Shown here piece after piece: positions 26,717 to 35,545 of a DNA stretch of 64,000 bases. This stretch comes from Helicobacter_D sp964464895 (GTDB lineage: Bacteria > Campylobacterota > Campylobacteria > Campylobacterales > Helicobacteraceae): positions 372,001 through 436,000 of the forward strand of contig CAYXGY010000001.1 in the NCBI GenBank assembly GCA_964464895.1, given 5' to 3'. Within the stretch, counting starts at the first letter, position 1. Each line of letters starts with the position of its first letter. A program made the position numbers and the translations under genes. The notes under the pieces were generated by a model. The model ran no database searches. It was not told where the DNA came from and worked only from the letters and a program-made list of their open reading frames with translations.

Positions 26717-27565
26717 ATGGGTTTTGCAGATTTTTTCAAAAACTTCAAAAAGGACGATAGAGCCATGCCACAAGAAGCTCCAAGACATTGGGTAAAATGC
26801 CCAAGTTGTAATGCGTTAATGTATTATAAAGAAATCATTGCGCAACACTATGTATGCCCAAAATGCGACTTCCATATGCGCATTAGCTTAGAAGATAGAA
26901 TCGCATTAATGTGCGACGAAGGAAGTTTTGTAGAGTTTGATAAAGAGCTAGCCCCCAATGACCCCCTAGATTTTGCAGATAAAAAAAGTTACAAAAAACG
27001 TGTAGAGGAATATTCTAAAAAATGTGGTCGTCCAAGCGCGATTGTCAGCGGAGAATGCACGATTAATGGCATTAATGCGCAAATTGTATTATTTGATTTT
27101 AGCTTTATGGGAGGCTCACTTGCTTCCGTAGAGGGAGAAAAAATTGTCCGCGCAATCCAACGCGCCATAGAAAAACGACAGGGTTTAGTGATTGTGAGTG
27201 CAAGTGGCGGGGCGAGAATGCAAGAATCCACTTATTCACTAATGCAAATGGCAAAAACATCTGCCGCTTTAAATGCTCTAAGTGAAGCGCATCTGCCTTT
27301 CATCTCTGTATTAAGCGACCCAACAATGGGGGGCGTAAGTGCCTCATTCGCATTTTTGGGAGACTTGATTATGGCAGAACCCGGCGCAATGATTGGATTT
27401 GCGGGCGCAAGAGTTATCAAACAAACCATTGGTGCGGATTTACCGCAAGGATTCCAAACAGCAGAATTTTTACTAGAGCACGGGCTCATTGATATGATTG
27501 TACAACGCAAAGATATGAAGCAAACCATTGCTCAAGCATTAGAATATCTCAAAACAGAAGCCTAA
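26717..27565 (+). CDS. accD: Acetyl-CoA carboxylase carboxyltransferase subunit beta
   Basis: 282 residues. N-terminal zinc ribbon with CPSC (about 31-34) and CPKC (50-53), then a crotonase-fold carboxyltransferase with SASGGARMQESTYSLMQM and FAGARVIKQTIG. With AccA it transfers the carboxyl from carboxybiotin to acetyl-CoA, giving malonyl-CoA for fatty acids. Ribosome site AAGGAAATCAA before ATG 26717. First gene of a plus-strand cluster with rlmH and dksA, a grouping also seen in H. pylori. Confidence 0.95.
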   Translation: MGFADFFKNFKKDDRAMPQEAPRHWVKCPSCNALMYYKEIIAQHYVCPKCDFHMRISLEDRIALMCDEGSFVEFDKELAPNDPLDFADKKSYKKRVEEYSKKCGRPSAIVSGECTINGINAQIVLFDFSFMGGSLASVEGEKIVRAIQRAIEKRQGLVIVSASGGARMQESTYSLMQMAKTSAALNALSEAHLPFISVLSDPTMGGVSASFAFLGDLIMAEPGAMIGFAGARVIKQTIGADLPQGFQTAEFLLEHGLIDMIVQRKDMKQTIAQALEYLKTEA

Positions 27566-27633
27566 AATGCAGAATCACAAAGAGATTTTGACTCCGTTGT
27601 CTTTCATCTCTAATTCCACAATCAAAAATTGCT

Positions 27634-28101
27634 ATGATTAAAATCATCGTGTATTATATCGCTAAAAATCATCAAGATTTAAGCGACCAATTATGCGAAG
27701 AATTTGCCACATTATGCGGGAAATTTGGAGCAAAACTAGAATTTATCAATTTGTTTTGTAAAGCAATCAGTTTAAGCCAAAAACAAGAAGCAAAAGAAGC
27801 CAAAAAGTCTTATACAAAAGAGTTTCTTAAAACCTTTAAAGAAAATCAATACAGAATCGCGCTAAGCCCTAATGCCAAAAAGTTAGATTCTTTTGACTTT
27901 GCAAAAATTCTACAAAACCAAAGCAACATTGCGTTTTTCATTGGTGGGGCGTATGGATTAGAAGAGAATTTCATTCAAGATTGCCATACACAAATTGCAC
28001 TTTCTGCGCTTACCTTTAGCCACAAAATCGCAAAAGTCGTGTTAAGTGAGCAAATTTATCGTGCATTTTGTTTAATTCACAATCATCCATATCATAAATG
28101 A
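27634..28101 (+). CDS. rlmH: 23S rRNA pseudouridine-1915 N3-methyltransferase
   Basis: 155 residues, the usual RlmH length. The SPOUT knot motif FFIGGAYGLEENF (about 106-118) and the C-terminal LSEQIYRAFCLIHNHPYHK are diagnostic. It methylates pseudouridine 1915 in helix 69 of 23S rRNA using SAM, on assembled 70S ribosomes. It lies 68 bp after accD and its stop shares bases with the dksA leader. Confidence 0.93.
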   Translation: MIKIIVYYIAKNHQDLSDQLCEEFATLCGKFGAKLEFINLFCKAISLSQKQEAKEAKKSYTKEFLKTFKENQYRIALSPNAKKLDSFDFAKILQNQSNIAFFIGGAYGLEENFIQDCHTQIALSALTFSHKIAKVVLSEQIYRAFCLIHNHPYHK

Positions 28102-28112
28102 CAGGAGGAACG

Positions 28113-28472
28113 ATGCGTCCAAGTGAATTAGAAAATTTTAGGTCTATTTTGCTAGCCCAAAAAAAGGCGATTTTAGACAATAATTCCATTCACAAGCAGA
28201 CAATGGAGCATATCCAAAATAGCAATATCAATGAAGCGGATTATGCCGCAATGCAAACAAGAAATGTACTAGAAGCTTCTATTTCTCAAAGACATTTTTT
28301 AGAATTAGAACACATTGAAAGAGCATTAAAAAAAATTGATGAAGGAAGCTATGGAATCTGTGAAATGTGTGAGGAATCAATTGGAATCCAACGTTTAAAA
28401 GCAAAACCACATGCAAAATATTGTATAGTATGCCGACAAATTATTGAAAAAGATTCAAAGGATCAAAAATGA
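28113..28472 (+). CDS. dksA: DksA/TraR-family transcription regulator
   Basis: 119 residues from ATG 28113, selected because AGGAGG lies six bases upstream; the in-frame ATG 28098 overlaps that site. A coiled-coil N-terminal half is followed by the zinc finger CEMC ... YCIVC and the phrase GSYGICEMCEESIGIQRLKAKPHAKYC. DksA binds RNA polymerase through the secondary channel and acts with ppGpp on rRNA and stress promoters. Its stop overlaps the next start (ATGA). Confidence 0.9.
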   Translation: MRPSELENFRSILLAQKKAILDNNSIHKQTMEHIQNSNINEADYAAMQTRNVLEASISQRHFLELEHIERALKKIDEGSYGICEMCEESIGIQRLKAKPHAKYCIVCRQIIEKDSKDQK

Positions 28473-29488
28473 AATTCAAATATTACATTAGCGCATTGTT
28501 TATATTTATCGTTCTTTTAGGGCTCTATGTTTATAGTCTTAGTGGCGAAAGTTATTCGTTTGCGATTCCGTTTAGCACACAAAGCATTACACTTCCTGTC
28601 GCCGTATGGTTTATAATCCCTGTGGTAGTCTTTTTTATCGTTGTAGGATTCCTAGAAGTAGGTGGAACTTATCGTATGTGGCGCAAACGCACGAAATATA
28701 AGAGAGACTATAAAATACTTTTAGAACAAATAGAAAATCAACTTCTTAGCAAAGATGTCCCGATTAAACAACCTACGATGAATCGGTATAAAAGTCTCTC
28801 TATTCTTTTAAGTAATCTTACTTTAGATGTGAAAGATGGAGTTGCTCTCAAAAGTGGTGAAACAAGGTTAGATGAAATGATTGAACTTCTCGGTGATTTA
28901 AAGAGAGGGGAATATGTCAATCTCAAAAAGTTCAATCCGGGCGAAAAATCACCTTTTATGCACAAAAACATATTGAATCAAATTCATTGTGATGAAAAAT
29001 TTGCCCTGGAAGTGCTCAAAAAAGCAAGCTATGATGAAGAATATAAACGCGAAGCCTTCAAAAAGCTACTTAGTCAAGGAGAAACTAAAACCATCAAAAA
29101 TTATATTGGTGAGATAAAATTCAACAAAGAGTTAGCCAATGAAATTCTCGGAATGTGCTATGCTAAAAAAATGGATTTTAGTCACGAAGAAATTGCACAA
29201 CTCTGTGCGGAAGCGGGATACAGCAAAGAGGATTATTTGCTCTTAGCCCAAAAGCTAAAAGAATGCTATGAGCCAGCAACTTTGGTTAATCTATTTGAAA
29301 CCCTTTCCAACAAAAATGAGCTAGCGGAAATGGCATATTTTTATGTGCTTTTAGAGCTAGAAATGATTGACGAAGCCAAAGAACTTCTCAACACCTACCC
29401 TCAAAATGAGTTTTTAAAAGTGCGTGCGTATTTAGAGCTCAAGGACTTGGGCAAAAAGTATTCTTTAGAATTATTCTTACTTGATTGA
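28469..29488 (+). CDS. Two-helix membrane protein with helical-repeat cytoplasmic domain
   Basis: 339 residues. Membrane segments at about 6-24 and 41-61 are followed by a basic stretch (RMWRKRTKYKRDY) and a long helical region; the C-terminal 150 residues look like TPR/HEAT-type helical hairpins (for example LVNLFETLSNKNELAEMAYFYVLLELEMIDEAKELLNTYPQNEFL). I do not recognise a named family; it appears to be a conserved Campylobacterota protein. Start codon coupled to dksA by ATGA. A scaffold role at the inner membrane is only a guess. Confidence 0.65.
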   Translation: MKFKYYISALFIFIVLLGLYVYSLSGESYSFAIPFSTQSITLPVAVWFIIPVVVFFIVVGFLEVGGTYRMWRKRTKYKRDYKILLEQIENQLLSKDVPIKQPTMNRYKSLSILLSNLTLDVKDGVALKSGETRLDEMIELLGDLKRGEYVNLKKFNPGEKSPFMHKNILNQIHCDEKFALEVLKKASYDEEYKREAFKKLLSQGETKTIKNYIGEIKFNKELANEILGMCYAKKMDFSHEEIAQLCAEAGYSKEDYLLLAQKLKECYEPATLVNLFETLSNKNELAEMAYFYVLLELEMIDEAKELLNTYPQNEFLKVRAYLELKDLGKKYSLELFLLD

Positions 29489-29517
29489 TTGTGTAACCCC
29501 AAATAAAGGATTAAATA

Positions 29518-30135
29518 ATGAAAGCAAAAATTTTAATAAGCATAATACTCTGCTTAGGACTTGGCTTCTGTGGTTGTTCTAATGACAAAATTAGCAAGAG
29601 AGCAGTTCTTGTCAGTGATTTTAGTGATGACTTTGAGACTTTTAAAAAAGAACTAGCAGAGTGCTATAAAGTCTCCACACATTTTGGCATTATAACACAC
29701 AAAAAACTAACAGACCCTATTGCAAAAAAATTTTTCACAGAGGACAAAAAATGGCAAGAAAAACAAAGGAAAGCCTTAGAATCTAACGATATGGACAAAT
29801 ACTACCAAATAAAAGAAGAAGCTGCAATATCACGATCAAAAATCCTAGATGAAATGCTACTCCATCAACTCACAGATGAGGAAGGGGAGAGGTTTGTGGA
29901 TTCTTGTTTGGGCAGAAATTATAGTTATTATAATGGTGTGGAATTTCACTATAGGGGGCTTTTGGATTACTTTGAAAACCAAAGTGAATATAGCCTTTGG
30001 AGAAAAGGTGTGAAAGAAAAAGTGTTTTTGAATGATGAAAGTAACCTACCAGAAGAATACGCAAAGTTAATCAAAATACTCAAAGAGCGAGAGCAGGTGG
30101 CACGAGAGCAGAGAGAGAAAAAATTTCAAAAATAA
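29518..30135 (+). CDS. Putative lipoprotein of unknown function
   Basis: 205 residues with a lipoprotein signal: K-rich start, hydrophobic 4-17, and two cysteines (LGFCGCSND, C18 and C20) either of which could be the lipidated residue. The mature part is charged and helical with no recognised domain. A good ribosome site (AAAGGA) precedes ATG 29518, 29 bp after the previous gene. No family recognised. Confidence 0.6.
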   Translation: MKAKILISIILCLGLGFCGCSNDKISKRAVLVSDFSDDFETFKKELAECYKVSTHFGIITHKKLTDPIAKKFFTEDKKWQEKQRKALESNDMDKYYQIKEEAAISRSKILDEMLLHQLTDEEGERFVDSCLGRNYSYYNGVEFHYRGLLDYFENQSEYSLWRKGVKEKVFLNDESNLPEEYAKLIKILKEREQVAREQREKKFQK

Positions 30136-30161
30136 GATTCCAACCAACAACTCTCCCTCAC

Positions 30162-30195
30162 ATTGCGCATTATTATCCTAAGAAATCTGCGCAAT
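30162..30195. terminator. Weak hairpin between convergent genes
   Basis: Perfect 8-bp arms ATTGCGCA / TGCGCAAT around an 18-nt loop, 27 bp after the lipoprotein stop. No T-tract follows, so termination is uncertain. The rest of 30136-30348 shows nothing recognisable. Confidence 0.35.
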
Positions 30196-30348
30196 TCATA
30201 CAAATCGCATAAAGTATGACTATAAAATCAAAATAAATAATTCCTACCACATACACAAGCAAGCATCAGCAACGAGTAACCAAGATTCCATAACACAACC
30301 CATGTCTGCAATCTTTAGTTATCACAGGAAAAAGGAATCTCGAAAAGC

Positions 30349-31350
30349 CTAAAACAAGCTACTAGCATCTCTAAAAGAAAACAATTCATAAGTTTTTTGT
30401 GTTGCAATTCTTCCACGTGCTGTACGCTCTAAATATCCATTCACAAGCAAATAGGGTTCAATTACATCTTCAATCGTCCCCTCATCTTCACTCATTGCTG
30501 CTGCAAGGGTGCTAAGCCCAATTGGGCGTCCGCGATTCTCACAAATGATTTTCAAAAAACGCAAATCCAATTCATCAAATCCATATTCATTCACGCCTAG
30601 CTCATTGAGTGCATATTGGGTGCGCTCTTGCGTGATGATTGCCTCTTGCGCCACTTCTGCGAAATCTCTCACGCGTTTTAATAATCTCAATGCGATTCTA
30701 GGCGTCCCCCTTGAACGTTTAGCTATCTCCAATGCACCCTCTTTAGAGCATTCCTTTTGTAATTTTACTGACGCAATTTGCACGATACGCGCTAACTCTT
30801 CTTGCTCATAAAACTGCATACGAAACTGCATTCCAAACCTATCGCGTAGAGGATTACTAATCATTCCTGCACGCGTTGTTGCTCCAATCAGGGTAAATCG
30901 CGGCAAATCAATCTTTACCGTTTGTGCCGCAGGTCCGCTACCAATGATAATATCTAGCCTAAAGTCTTCCATTGCAGGATATAAAATCTCTTCAATTGCG
31001 GGGCTCAAACGATGAACCTCATCAATAAACAAGATTTCACCCTCACTTAAATTTGTTAAAATCGCAGCCAAATCCCCTGCCTTTTCAATCATTGGAGCAG
31101 CGGTTACTTTAATGGCTGTCTGCATTTGATTGCTAATAATATGTGCTAAAGTTGTTTTTCCAAGACCTGGAGGACCAAAGAGCAAAAGATGGTCTAATAC
31201 ATCTCCCCGCATTTTTGCCGCCGTGATAAAAACTTGCAGATTCCGCTTTAACTTTTCTTGTCCGATATAATCGTCCCAGCAAGAGGGGCGAAGCTTGATT
31301 TCCTCTTCATTTTCTAAAGTCAGTTTTTCAATTTCTACGATTCGTTCCAA
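30349..31350 (-). CDS. ruvB: Holliday junction branch migration helicase RuvB
   Basis: 333 residues, normal length. AAA+ ATPase with Walker A LFGPPGLGKTTLA, Walker B LFIDEVHRLSP, and the family phrase TLIGATTRAGMISNPLRDRFGMQFRM, then a C-terminal winged helix (DEGTIEDVIEPYLLVNGYLERTARGRIAT). With RuvA it drives branch migration in recombinational repair. The start is TTG 31350 with AAGGA five bases upstream; no ATG fits. It is 8 bp downstream of panB. Confidence 0.96.
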   Translation of the reverse strand: MERIVEIEKLTLENEEEIKLRPSCWDDYIGQEKLKRNLQVFITAAKMRGDVLDHLLLFGPPGLGKTTLAHIISNQMQTAIKVTAAPMIEKAGDLAAILTNLSEGEILFIDEVHRLSPAIEEILYPAMEDFRLDIIIGSGPAAQTVKIDLPRFTLIGATTRAGMISNPLRDRFGMQFRMQFYEQEELARIVQIASVKLQKECSKEGALEIAKRSRGTPRIALRLLKRVRDFAEVAQEAIITQERTQYALNELGVNEYGFDELDLRFLKIICENRGRPIGLSTLAAAMSEDEGTIEDVIEPYLLVNGYLERTARGRIATQKTYELFSFRDASSLF

Positions 31351-31358
31351 ACTCGTCC

Positions 31359-32165
31359 TTAATAACTCTCTTGCTCATTAGGAAAATCTCCACTTTTTAC
31401 CTCTCGCACATATTGGCGCACACTTTGACGCAATAATTCTGCACCTTTGAAATATTGGCGCACAAATTTAGGTTTAAATTCCTCAAAAAATCCAAACGCA
31501 TCACTCCATACCAATACCTGTCCATCTACATTTACTCCCGCCCCAATACCAATAACTGGAATCTTAACACTTTGTGTGATTTGTCTCGCAGTTTCTGCTT
31601 TGACCCCCTCTAATAAAATACTGAATGCTCCACTTTGCTCAATTTGTTGTGCAAGCTGTATCAAATCTCGCGCATCCTCTTGTCTCTTACCCTGCACCTT
31701 ATAGCCTCCATCGCTACGAACAAATTGCGGCTTCAAACCAATATGCGCCATTACAGCGATTCCATTACCCACCAACACTTCAATATTTTTTAGCCCTTCC
31801 AATCCTACTTCTAATTTCACCGCTTGGGCTTTCGTTTCCTTATATACACGAATCGCCGATTCCAATGCGAGATGGGGCGTAGCTGTGCTTCCAAAAGGCA
31901 TATCACAAACAATCAAGCTTTGTTTTGCTCCATTACACACCGCCTTTGTGTGATATATCATAGAATCCAAAGTGCTACTCAATGTGTCTTGTTCGCCAAA
32001 AAAACTCATTTGCAAACTATCACCCACTAAAATCATATCCACTTCACCATCAAAGATTTTTGCCATTAAAGCGTCATAAGCGGTTAGCATAGTAATTTTT
32101 TCTACACCCTTTTTCTTTAAAATCTGTGCGGTCGTGATAGACTTTATCGCATTTTGCATACTCAT
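31359..32165 (-). CDS. panB: 3-methyl-2-oxobutanoate hydroxymethyltransferase
   Basis: 268 residues, a TIM-barrel enzyme that makes ketopantoate from alpha-ketoisovalerate and methylene-tetrahydrofolate, the first step to pantothenate and CoA. Diagnostic stretches: MLTAYDALMAKIFD, ILVGDSLQMSFFG, CDMPFGS, VKLEVGLE, AHIGLKPQ and PVIGIGAG. ATG 32165 follows AAGGA. Directly upstream of ruvB, so probably co-transcribed. Confidence 0.95.
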   Translation of the reverse strand: MSMQNAIKSITTAQILKKKGVEKITMLTAYDALMAKIFDGEVDMILVGDSLQMSFFGEQDTLSSTLDSMIYHTKAVCNGAKQSLIVCDMPFGSTATPHLALESAIRVYKETKAQAVKLEVGLEGLKNIEVLVGNGIAVMAHIGLKPQFVRSDGGYKVQGKRQEDARDLIQLAQQIEQSGAFSILLEGVKAETARQITQSVKIPVIGIGAGVNVDGQVLVWSDAFGFFEEFKPKFVRQYFKGAELLRQSVRQYVREVKSGDFPNEQESY

Positions 32166-32375
32166 CTTTATCCTTTGCGAGAATCACTTTATTTAAAATT
32201 GGATTTTACAATAAAATAAGGATTTTTATCCTAAAAATGCCACATTAAATTTATAAGGTTTAGGAGTTTAGATTCTATGATATTAGGCTTTTAAATGCTT
32301 CCATCCTAAACAAATTCAATCAAGGTTAATAAAAATTTTATAGAAATTCCGATAGAATCCAAACCCTAATTGCTT

Positions 32376-32745
32376 GGGGCTGATTTGAATTTCGACAAGA
32401 ATGAGATAGCTCTAGCTGCATGCCGACTTGTGTTATGTCGCAAAACTAATACATAAATATAAACGCAAACAACGCAAATTACGCTCCTGCTTACGCTAAA
32501 GTTGCGTAAGTCTAACTAACTTTTGGAGCTGTTTTTGAATAAGGATTCTAGCGACTTTTCAAAAGCATCATCTAGGCTAGATGCGCTTTACATTACCAAA
32601 TGTTAAGTTAAGTTTTTGGTTGCCTTGAAACATTATTTTTGGAAGTTGGTGTTTGCAAGAAAGATTCAAAATCCAAGCAAGCATGTATATCGGCTATTGT
32701 TGGTCTGATTTTTGGACTGGGGTTTGATTCCCCACAGCTCCACCA
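32376..32745 (+). ncRNA. ssrA: Transfer-messenger RNA
   Basis: A 370-nt RNA. The 5' end GGGGCTG pairs with CAGCTCC before the encoded ACCA at 32742-32745, making a 7-bp acceptor stem, and GGGTTTGATTCCC gives the T arm. The proteolysis tag is read from 32465 to the TAA at 32507-32509 as ANNANYAPAYAKVA, close to the known Campylobacterota tags that share YAPAYAK (or FAPAYAK). It rescues stalled ribosomes together with SmpB. No other RNA gene was found in the window. Confidence 0.97.
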
Positions 32746-32798
32746 ATTTTTCTATTTATTCTAAAATCGTGGTTTTAAAAAATTTCACAAAAGAATCT

Positions 32799-33149
32799 TT
32801 AAACATTTCTTATTTTTTTACACCATTTTTTATAATCTTGAGAAACTTGATATAGCTTAATGCCAATAATCTCTGGAATCTCGTAGGAATGATGCTGCAA
32901 AATGAGCTTGCGCAAAGTCTTAAAATCTCGTTTAAAAACCTTAAAACTCAACAAGGTTTCATTTTCATGACAAATTTCTAGGGAATCTTGCTTTGACTGA
33001 TTCCAAAAATAATGACTTTGAATATCAGTTTGTTGCACACAAGCACTAAGTTTAGAGCGCAAAGCCACTTCTACTAAAACTTCTGCATTCACCTTTGTCG
33101 TTGTCGTTTGAAGTAGCATTAAACGATTCTTTTTACACTTCTTATTCAT
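32799..33149 (-). CDS. cutA: CutA-family protein
   Basis: 116 residues, the small trimeric CutA fold: LLQTTTTKVNAEVLVEVALRSKLSACVQQTDIQSHYFW, E(T)LLSFKVFKRDFKTLRKLILQHHSYEIPEIIGI. The HxYExPEI motif is diagnostic. It was named for divalent cation tolerance but its role is unsettled. ATG 33149 overlaps the upstream gene by 8 bp; ATG 33119 would give a more typical family N-terminus but lacks a ribosome site. Last gene of the pepF-cutA run. Confidence 0.85.
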   Translation of the reverse strand: MNKKCKKNRLMLLQTTTTKVNAEVLVEVALRSKLSACVQQTDIQSHYFWNQSKQDSLEICHENETLLSFKVFKRDFKTLRKLILQHHSYEIPEIIGIKLYQVSQDYKKWCKKIRNV

Positions 33150-33426
33150 CTTTTTCTTTCACGCCCATTCTTTTTTTCTTTTCCTCTATGGATTTTTTCT
33201 TTTCATCTCGGCGCATTCTTTCTAAATTCATTTGACGCTCTTTGGAACGTTTGAATTTTTCTAAATATTCTTGACGCTCGGTTGGGCTTTGGTATGCAAT
33301 AGGACGAATAAAAAAAATCACAAGCATTAACACGAAAAAGAAAATTGCGGTTTCTTGATTGGAGGTAAGCTTATACCAAATCATCGCAATCACAAGCGAA
33401 ACGACAACCTTTAACACGATGACCAT
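33142..33426 (-). CDS. Small membrane protein with charged coil
   Basis: 94 residues: two membrane segments (about 2-18 and 26-44) followed by a very basic/acidic helical tail of K, R and E (TERQEYLEKFKRSKERQMNLERMRRDEKK and on). No family recognised. Ribosome site AAGATAAA before ATG 33426. Packed 9 bp downstream of the HdrB-like gene and overlapping cutA. Confidence 0.6.
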   Translation of the reverse strand: MVIVLKVVVSLVIAMIWYKLTSNQETAIFFFVLMLVIFFIRPIAYQSPTERQEYLEKFKRSKERQMNLERMRRDEKKKSIEEKKKRMGVKEKDE

Positions 33427-33435
33427 TTTATCTTC

Positions 33436-34257
33436 TTAAAGCATTTTAGGAGGAATGCTATGCTCTCCAAAACACAAAACATTGCTTGTTGTTTCCTCAA
33501 AAAGAGCTAAAATCACTTGGGGAATAAACAATAGTGGAATCTCCAAATCATCACGTCCATTTGCATTTCTAAGCTCTCTTGCGTATCTGTCCATTAGTTC
33601 AAAATTGCCAATATTAGGCGTCAAAATAAAATCTACGCCACTATCTACCATTTCATAATAATCCGCCGCTCCCATTTTGTAAGCTAATTGGGGATTTGTT
33701 TGGAGCAAATAGGCATAACTTTCTTTGAAAAATGGCAGAATCTTAAGCCCCGTAATGTCTTCTAGGCGAGTGATGATTTGAGATTCTACAATCAATCTTT
33801 CCAGCTCTCTGTCTATGATAAAAGCGCATTTAAATCCCTGCCAGCGTCTGGGCTTGAAGCGACAATTTTTAAGCGCACCTAACACAACTTCTGGGACAAA
33901 AACAAAGATATCTTCCAAACTTAAAATATCAATCTCTACACCGCATTCTTTAATGAGGGATTCTCTCAATTCTGTTTCCTCATAAAGGGCTTTAAAAAAA
34001 TCTGTAACTTCTAATAAACTTTGCGAATCGCAGAGAAGTATTTTGTGATTCTCCCTCTGTGCCTCCAAAAGCAAAAGGAGTAGTTTTTTATAATACTTCA
34101 CTCTCTCAATAAAGGGTAAAAATTTCTGTTCAAGTGTAATGATTTGAGATTTTTCAATTGGAATTTGTAAGTTTTCTAAAAGCGTTTTGAAGTTTTGCAT
34201 TAAAATGTGTGCGGATTTGGGATATAAATTATTGTGCAACAAAATAAAAGATTCCAT
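33436..34257 (-). CDS. HdrB/SdhC-like (CCG-domain) protein lacking the iron-sulfur cysteines
   Basis: 273 residues. The layout follows the cysteine-rich CCG-domain proteins such as HdrB and the subunit C of non-classical succinate dehydrogenase: FILLHNNLYPKS near the N-terminus, then GFKCAFIIDRE, LEDITGLKILPFF, NPQLAYKMGAADYYEMVDSGVDFILTPNIGNFELMDRY and IPLLFIPQVILALF. Where the family carries CCG and CxxC clusters, this protein has none, so it cannot bind the usual 4Fe-4S or zinc centre. It starts 10 bp after the SdhB-like gene. Function unknown; structural derivation is inferred. Confidence 0.55.
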   Translation of the reverse strand: MESFILLHNNLYPKSAHILMQNFKTLLENLQIPIEKSQIITLEQKFLPFIERVKYYKKLLLLLLEAQRENHKILLCDSQSLLEVTDFFKALYEETELRESLIKECGVEIDILSLEDIFVFVPEVVLGALKNCRFKPRRWQGFKCAFIIDRELERLIVESQIITRLEDITGLKILPFFKESYAYLLQTNPQLAYKMGAADYYEMVDSGVDFILTPNIGNFELMDRYARELRNANGRDDLEIPLLFIPQVILALFEETTSNVLCFGEHSIPPKML

Positions 34258-34266
34258 TTCCTATCC

Positions 34267-35019
34267 TTAAAAATTAACTTTTTTGAGCAGTTTTGATTTG
34301 AAAGATTGAATATTAGAATTTTCACTCATTTCAAAAACGATTCTTTTCAGTTCATTAATGCACGCGTCAAACTTTGCATTTTGCGGGAAAAGATAAGTTT
34401 GCAAACTCTGTGCATTTAAGATTCCATTCTCTAATCCGCAAACAGTCTCTAAAATTTCTTGGGTTTTGTGCTTTGCATATAAAGAAGCAACCAAGATGAA
34501 ATATGCCTCTCCTAAATATTCTGGATTTTCAACGCTTAGAGGTGTTGCATAGGCAAAAGGCAAGAAAGAAAGCAAAAAGGCATCTTCAATGCTTTGAGTC
34601 TCTATCTCCAATGCTGCCAATCCTCTAAATTCTACATCTTTTAGCACACTCTGCACCTCCTCTTGTGCCAATTCATCAAGTCCGACACTCTTGAGGGACT
34701 CTATCTTTTGCAAAAATGGCTGTACATCAATGATTAAATCTTTTAATGCTAAATGTGGATTGAGAGGTTCTATCTTCCACTCTAATCCAAAATTTTTGAT
34801 TAATTCTTCTACCTTGAGGCTAAAATCAAATACCACCACTCCATTAATCTTAAACCCATACGCATTATAACCATACTCTAGCATATTCTCTTGAATCATC
34901 GCGAGCAAATCTAATAAGGATTTTTGTGGATTAATTTTTATAATCAGCTTTACAAAATAAGGCAAATAATCCGTTTTTACATCAAATCGGAATAATTCTA
35001 AACTAATCTTTTTGTTCAT
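34267..35019 (-). CDS. SdhB/FrdB N-terminal-like protein without ferredoxin cysteines
   Basis: 250 residues from ATG 35019, which has GGAG five bases upstream (35031 has no ribosome site). Residues 1-105 track the beta-grasp domain of succinate dehydrogenase/fumarate reductase iron-sulfur subunits: LELFRFDVKTDYLPYFVKL, SLLDLLAMIQENM, then IEPLNPHLALKDLIIDVQPFLQKIESL, matching the SdhB phrase PLPGLPVIRDLVVDM. The expected RRSCREGICG cysteine loop reads YGYNAYGFKING. The rest is helical with no cluster cysteines. From memory this may be the DUF5644 family. Non-redox role inferred. Confidence 0.6.
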   Translation of the reverse strand: MNKKISLELFRFDVKTDYLPYFVKLIIKINPQKSLLDLLAMIQENMLEYGYNAYGFKINGVVVFDFSLKVEELIKNFGLEWKIEPLNPHLALKDLIIDVQPFLQKIESLKSVGLDELAQEEVQSVLKDVEFRGLAALEIETQSIEDAFLLSFLPFAYATPLSVENPEYLGEAYFILVASLYAKHKTQEILETVCGLENGILNAQSLQTYLFPQNAKFDACINELKRIVFEMSENSNIQSFKSKLLKKVNF

Positions 35020-35062
35020 CTGTTCTCCCATTGCAAATCACTAAAATCTGAAGTATAGCAAA

Positions 35063-35536
35063 TTATTTTTTAAACCTTTTATTTTTCGGATTTGCTAAAA
35101 GAGCTTTCATTGAACTATTAATACCCTCTTCTTCTCCATTTTTATCGTATTGTGTGCCTATTAATGTTGCAAAAAGATTTATATATACGCAAAAATCTGC
35201 GTGCAAATCCTCTACATTAGGCAGCAAAATCTGCACAATAGAATCTAACGGTGTTGTTACAAAACTGCCCAAATTTTCCTCACCGAATCCCGCTTCAAAA
35301 TAGAGATTTTTAGAATCTACTTCCAAACTTTCAAAAGTATATCCCGCGAGAATAAAGACTGTTAAATCACTAAAAGAGCCCCTGATAGATTCCGGAAGTT
35401 CAGGCTCAAATTTCACACGTTTTACATTACATACGATAGAAAAGTTGATTTTTTTATGAATTAAATATTCTAATACCGCAGAACAATGCCCCTTTAATAA
35501 TTCTTGAAACTTTTTGTCTCTTAGTAAAACTTTCAT
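35063..35536 (-). CDS. Conserved protein with SspB-like fold (tentative)
   Basis: 157 residues from ATG 35536 (AAGGAGG upstream; GTG 35539 also possible). The pattern VLEYLIHKKINFSIVCNVKRVKFEPELP ... LAGYTFESLEVDSKNLYFEAGFGEENLGSFVTTPLDSIVQIL resembles the ClpXP adaptor SspB, which has a short helix, LVVDV strand, ISP.A....I....I.F.ARFGG....I.VPL.AVL.IY. If so it could deliver tmRNA-tagged proteins to ClpXP, and the tmRNA gene lies 2.3 kb away. This is inference from pattern only. Lies 9 bp downstream of pepF. Confidence 0.5.
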   Translation of the reverse strand: MKVLLRDKKFQELLKGHCSAVLEYLIHKKINFSIVCNVKRVKFEPELPESIRGSFSDLTVFILAGYTFESLEVDSKNLYFEAGFGEENLGSFVTTPLDSIVQILLPNVEDLHADFCVYINLFATLIGTQYDKNGEEEGINSSMKALLANPKNKRFKK

Positions 35537-35545
35537 CACACCTCC

